Source: Mantamonas sphyraenae
Lineage: Eukaryota > CRuMs > Mantamonadidae
DNA: 64,000 bases
Direction of reading: 5' to 3'
NCBI GenBank assembly: GCA_026936335.1
Contig: JAPMXV010000071.1
Span: 228,756-292,755 of the forward strand
In this document: one piece after another, positions 61,701 to 64,000 of the stretch
Position numbering within the stretch: the stretch's first letter is position 1
How the letters are laid out: the number at the start of each line of letters is the position of its first letter
Position numbers and translations under genes: made by a program
The notes under the pieces: generated by a model
Database searches by the model: none
The model's input: the letters and a program-made list of their open reading frames with translations, nothing else
Told to the model about the DNA's origin: nothing

Positions 61701-63488
61701 GGTCTGCTCGTGCTCCTTCCAGGTGGTGGGATGGGGCCTGTCGCCGAGAGTGTCCATCTCTGTCATGATGAGGTGGAGGAGGGCGTAGTTGGGGTCGCCG
61801 TGGTCGTGTGGCTCCTCCAGCCAGCACACCTTCAACTCAGCCTTTGTCACACCCATGGCCAGACCAGCGTTGAGGATGGCAAGGCTGCACCCACGTTGAT
61901 CCATGTCACGGCCGAGAAGGGTGAGGCAGAGTGCCATGTCGCCCTGGGAGAGGGGACTGTTGCCCAGTGCGAGCTGAATTTGTCGGACAAGTGTGGTCAG
62001 GGAGCCATGACAGACCACGACACGCGCTTGCAGGGCCATGAGGTCGGAGAAGTCGTCGAGGGGATGCTCGTTGGCCAGAGTGTGCATGTACTTCAGCAGT
62101 GCCGTGTGCTCCTTCTTGTTGCTGTGGCTGCGCTCGTCGCTGTGTCCAGCTGTCCACCCTTTTCGTACAACACCATCTCGCAACTTGTTGGTCTTGTCCA
62201 CGCCTGCTTCCATCCGTGCGCCGGTGTCTCCGTTCTTGGCCCTCCTTGCCTGTGTGCTCGACGTTCCTGTCTCTGTGCCACTGCCAGCCGTGACCCTGTG
62301 CCTGCTCTGTCCGCTGCCTTTCATCTGTTGGGTGGGGACCAGTACGTCGGCTGGTAGAGACTCTACGTCGTCGTGTGCGGCCTCTACTTGTGCGTCTTGG
62401 CTGCCATTCGTCCGCGTCCTCCTGTTCCAGGTCGTCTGTGTCGCCGTCGCTGTCGTCTTGCGGCATGTACTCCTCATCCATGGCATCTCCAGTGTCTGCA
62501 TTGCTGAATGTGCCCTGAGTCTTCAATTCGTCGTCCACGTGCTGCTGGGTTGCGTCGTGTGCCTCGCCGTCTTCTTCATACGTCTCCATCCCTGAGCTGG
62601 TCATCCACTCTGTGTTGCTGGACATTGACCGTGGTTCACGGTGGCAAAAGTTCAGGAACATCAGGTCCTCCACGTCGCCGGTGTCTTCTGTGTGCGTGTC
62701 CTGGTCTGCCTCGTCGTCGTCGCTGTCTCCAGTCTGCCGTGTGGCTTGGTTGGAGGAGGACGACAATGTGGTGGTGGATGTGGTCCGTTTGATGCTAACA
62801 AAAGCAAGACTGACGCGTTTGGGGACGCGGTTGTGGTTTCCGGTGGGCTGAGTAGGCGGAGGGCGCCACGGAGTCTGAGCGAAGTGCATCTGGGCGGTTT
62901 GTCGCGGCTGAGGAGGCGGCGGAGGAGAGTAGGCGTAGTATGGATGGCCCAGATGGGCATATGCGTGGTGCTGCTGGGGATGGGTGTTGACAGGGACCCA
63001 GATGATGGGTGGTTGTGGGTGCTGGTACGGGTTTTGTACGCCAGAAACGGGCAGCATGTTCGAAAACGGCTGGGCAGCCATGGGAGGGACCATGTACGCG
63101 TAGCTGTGGGGGAGACGGGGAGGGGAAGGGCGGGGTGGTACCGGTGAGCGGAAGGCGGAAGGGACGCCGTCAGGGCAGAAGCGGGGGTGAAGGGAGGCTG
63201 GGACGAGCAAAGAGGGAAAAACGAAGGAGATTGGCAGACCGGGAAAATTGGCAACTGGGAGGGCAGTGACAGGGGAGAGGGGATTGGAGAAGAGCGGAGA
63301 AGGCAGCAACGGTGGTGATGGGGAAGGGGAGATGCAGGGGAGGAGTGCAGGGAAGGGACGGAGGCATCGAGGAGGCAAGGAAGCGGGAGGAGCGGGCAGT
63401 CAGAAAACGGAGTGGAAGGCAGAACGCACGCTGGGTACGTGTTGGGTGTGTGTTGTTGCTTGGGAGTGCTTGAATAGTCTTTGTCCAT
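58782..63488 (-). pseudogene. Subtelomeric family X repeat protein (X2, three modules, frame-disrupted)
   Basis: Sister of X1 with the same exon 1 (63488-63430), a 326-nt intron at the same place, and exon 2 from 63103 (YAYMVPPMAAQPFSNMLP). The leader and acidic middle stay in frame to about 62345 (RRRRVSTSRRTGP). A net 4-bp insertion relative to X1 at about 62318-62340 then moves the rest (MKGSGQSRHRVTAGSG onward) into another frame, open to 58782. The leader frame itself would stop at 61906. Three A/B modules follow instead of two. In the second, a compensating pair (about 60454 and 60490) garbles some 12 residues (PPPLRWTSGITS in place of LTTTEMDKWHNES). The end KRKDP, poly-Ser, KRQRLE is intact. 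Either a decaying copy or, if the shift is a sequence error, a working 3-module gene. Confidence 0.65.
58850..62175 (-). repeat. Three tandem ~1.13-kb modules in X2
   Basis: Module A starts (ERSHSNKKEHTALL) lie near 62135, 61003 and 59876, spaced 1,132 and 1,127 bp. The modules are closer to one another and to those in X1 than their internal A and B halves are. Confidence 0.85.
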
Positions 63489-63757
63489 GGTGGTGGTGGT
63501 AGTACAGGAGTGTATGTGGATTGTGTTGGACTGGTGGAGGGTGTAGTGGGTGTTGGTGATACTTTGGTTGAAGGCGGATGGGCAGTGCTGACTGCGCGGC
63601 GTTGCAGGACGACGGACACTCACCAGCAACATTTCCACTCCCACCCATTGCCCACTGCCCTATGTCACCACCCAATTCAGCTACCGCGCCAGCAAACACA
63701 AGCATAACTCACATCACATAGACCGGACGCATCATATACGATAGATCATCATTCAGC
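63489..63757. other. Subtelomere-telomere junction sequence
   Basis: The first about 90 bases continue the homology with the X1 5' flank (to about 63580). The remaining 170 bases are unique in this window and hold no open frame of note. Confidence 0.6.
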
Positions 63758-64000
63758 GTTAGGGTTAGGTTAGGGTTAGGGTTAGGGTTAGGGTTAGGAT
63801 TAGGGTTAGGGTTAGGGTTAGGGTTAGGGTTAGGGTTAGGGTTAGGGTTAGGGTTAGGGTTAGGGTAGGGTAGGGTTAGGGTTAGGGTTAGGGGTTAGGG
63901 TTAGGGTTAGGGTTAGGGTTAGGGTTAGGTTAGGTTAGGGTTAGGGTTAGGGGTTAGGGTTAGGGTTAGGGTTAGGGTTAGGGTTAGGTTAGGGGTTAGG
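63758..64000 (+). repeat. Telomeric TTAGGG array
   Basis: G-rich strand reads toward the right end, as expected at a right chromosome end. Mostly TTAGGG with scattered variants: TTAGG, TTAGGGG, ATTAGGG and TAGGG. Confidence 0.98.

Noticed and set aside
60189-62357. 722-codon plus-strand open frame (and 54853-56250, 58728-60173) opposite the X genes
   Set aside because: Antisense shadows of the X modules. The minus frame carries the spaced A/B similarity and the conserved intron.

Overview
This is the end of a nuclear chromosome from a GC-rich eukaryotic microbe. The last 243 bases are G-strand TTAGGG telomere repeats running off the right edge, so the window covers about 50 kb of gene-dense core chromosome followed by a subtelomere of about 10 kb. 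Most genes have 0-4 short GT-AG introns (roughly 80-340 nt, many with CA/TG dinucleotide tracts). Gene content includes IFT70 (cilium or flagellum), a Twinkle-type mitochondrial primase-helicase (mitochondrial genome), calreticulin, a V-ATPase proteolipid, SRP68, Dhh1/DDX6, Reptin, and a REJ/GPS-type surface receptor. Together these suggest a free-living heterotrophic flagellate (choanoflagellate, apusomonad or similar). I cannot place it more precisely.

Layout of the core, left to right: RAD23 (+), CUE-like/CAP protein (+), NOC2 (-), V-ATPase c'' (+), a GPI-anchor-like surface protein (+), calreticulin (-), Twinkle (-), TRM10 (+) with its stop codon overlapping the start of a VASt-domain protein (+), an acetyl-CoA transporter (-), a seven-helix membrane protein (+), Rab geranylgeranyltransferase alpha (-), an ELMO-domain protein (-), EBP2 (-), RUVBL2 (+), an MCTP-like C2/membrane protein (+), IFT70 (-), a giant 3,456-residue surface protein (-) with twelve near-identical 135-residue repeats, an ankyrin protein (-), SRP68 (-), a PHD-finger protein (+), an unknown protein (-), DDX6 (+), a SET/NAP protein (-), a small two-helix membrane protein (-), an ankyrin/LRR protein (+) and a TauE-type transporter (+). 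Genes are packed tightly. Divergent pairs are separated by as little as 65 bp between start codons, and convergent pairs by as little as 16 bp between stop codons.

The subtelomere (about 54.75-63.7 kb) holds two copies of a duplicated block. Each block has the broken 3' tail of an ankyrin-family gene (+) facing the 3' end of an unfamiliar repeat-protein gene (-, called family X here). The X proteins have a Pro/Tyr/Gln-rich leader, an acidic/basic middle, then modules of about 376 residues that each consist of two diverged halves. The inner copy (X1) has two modules and an open frame. The outer copy (X2) has three modules and is disrupted by a net 4-bp frameshift and by a compensating +1/-1 pair. 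I recognise no known family in X, and it is the best candidate here for something undescribed.

Exon boundaries were chosen by hand from GT-AG sites, phase continuity and family alignments known to me. No search or transcript data were available.
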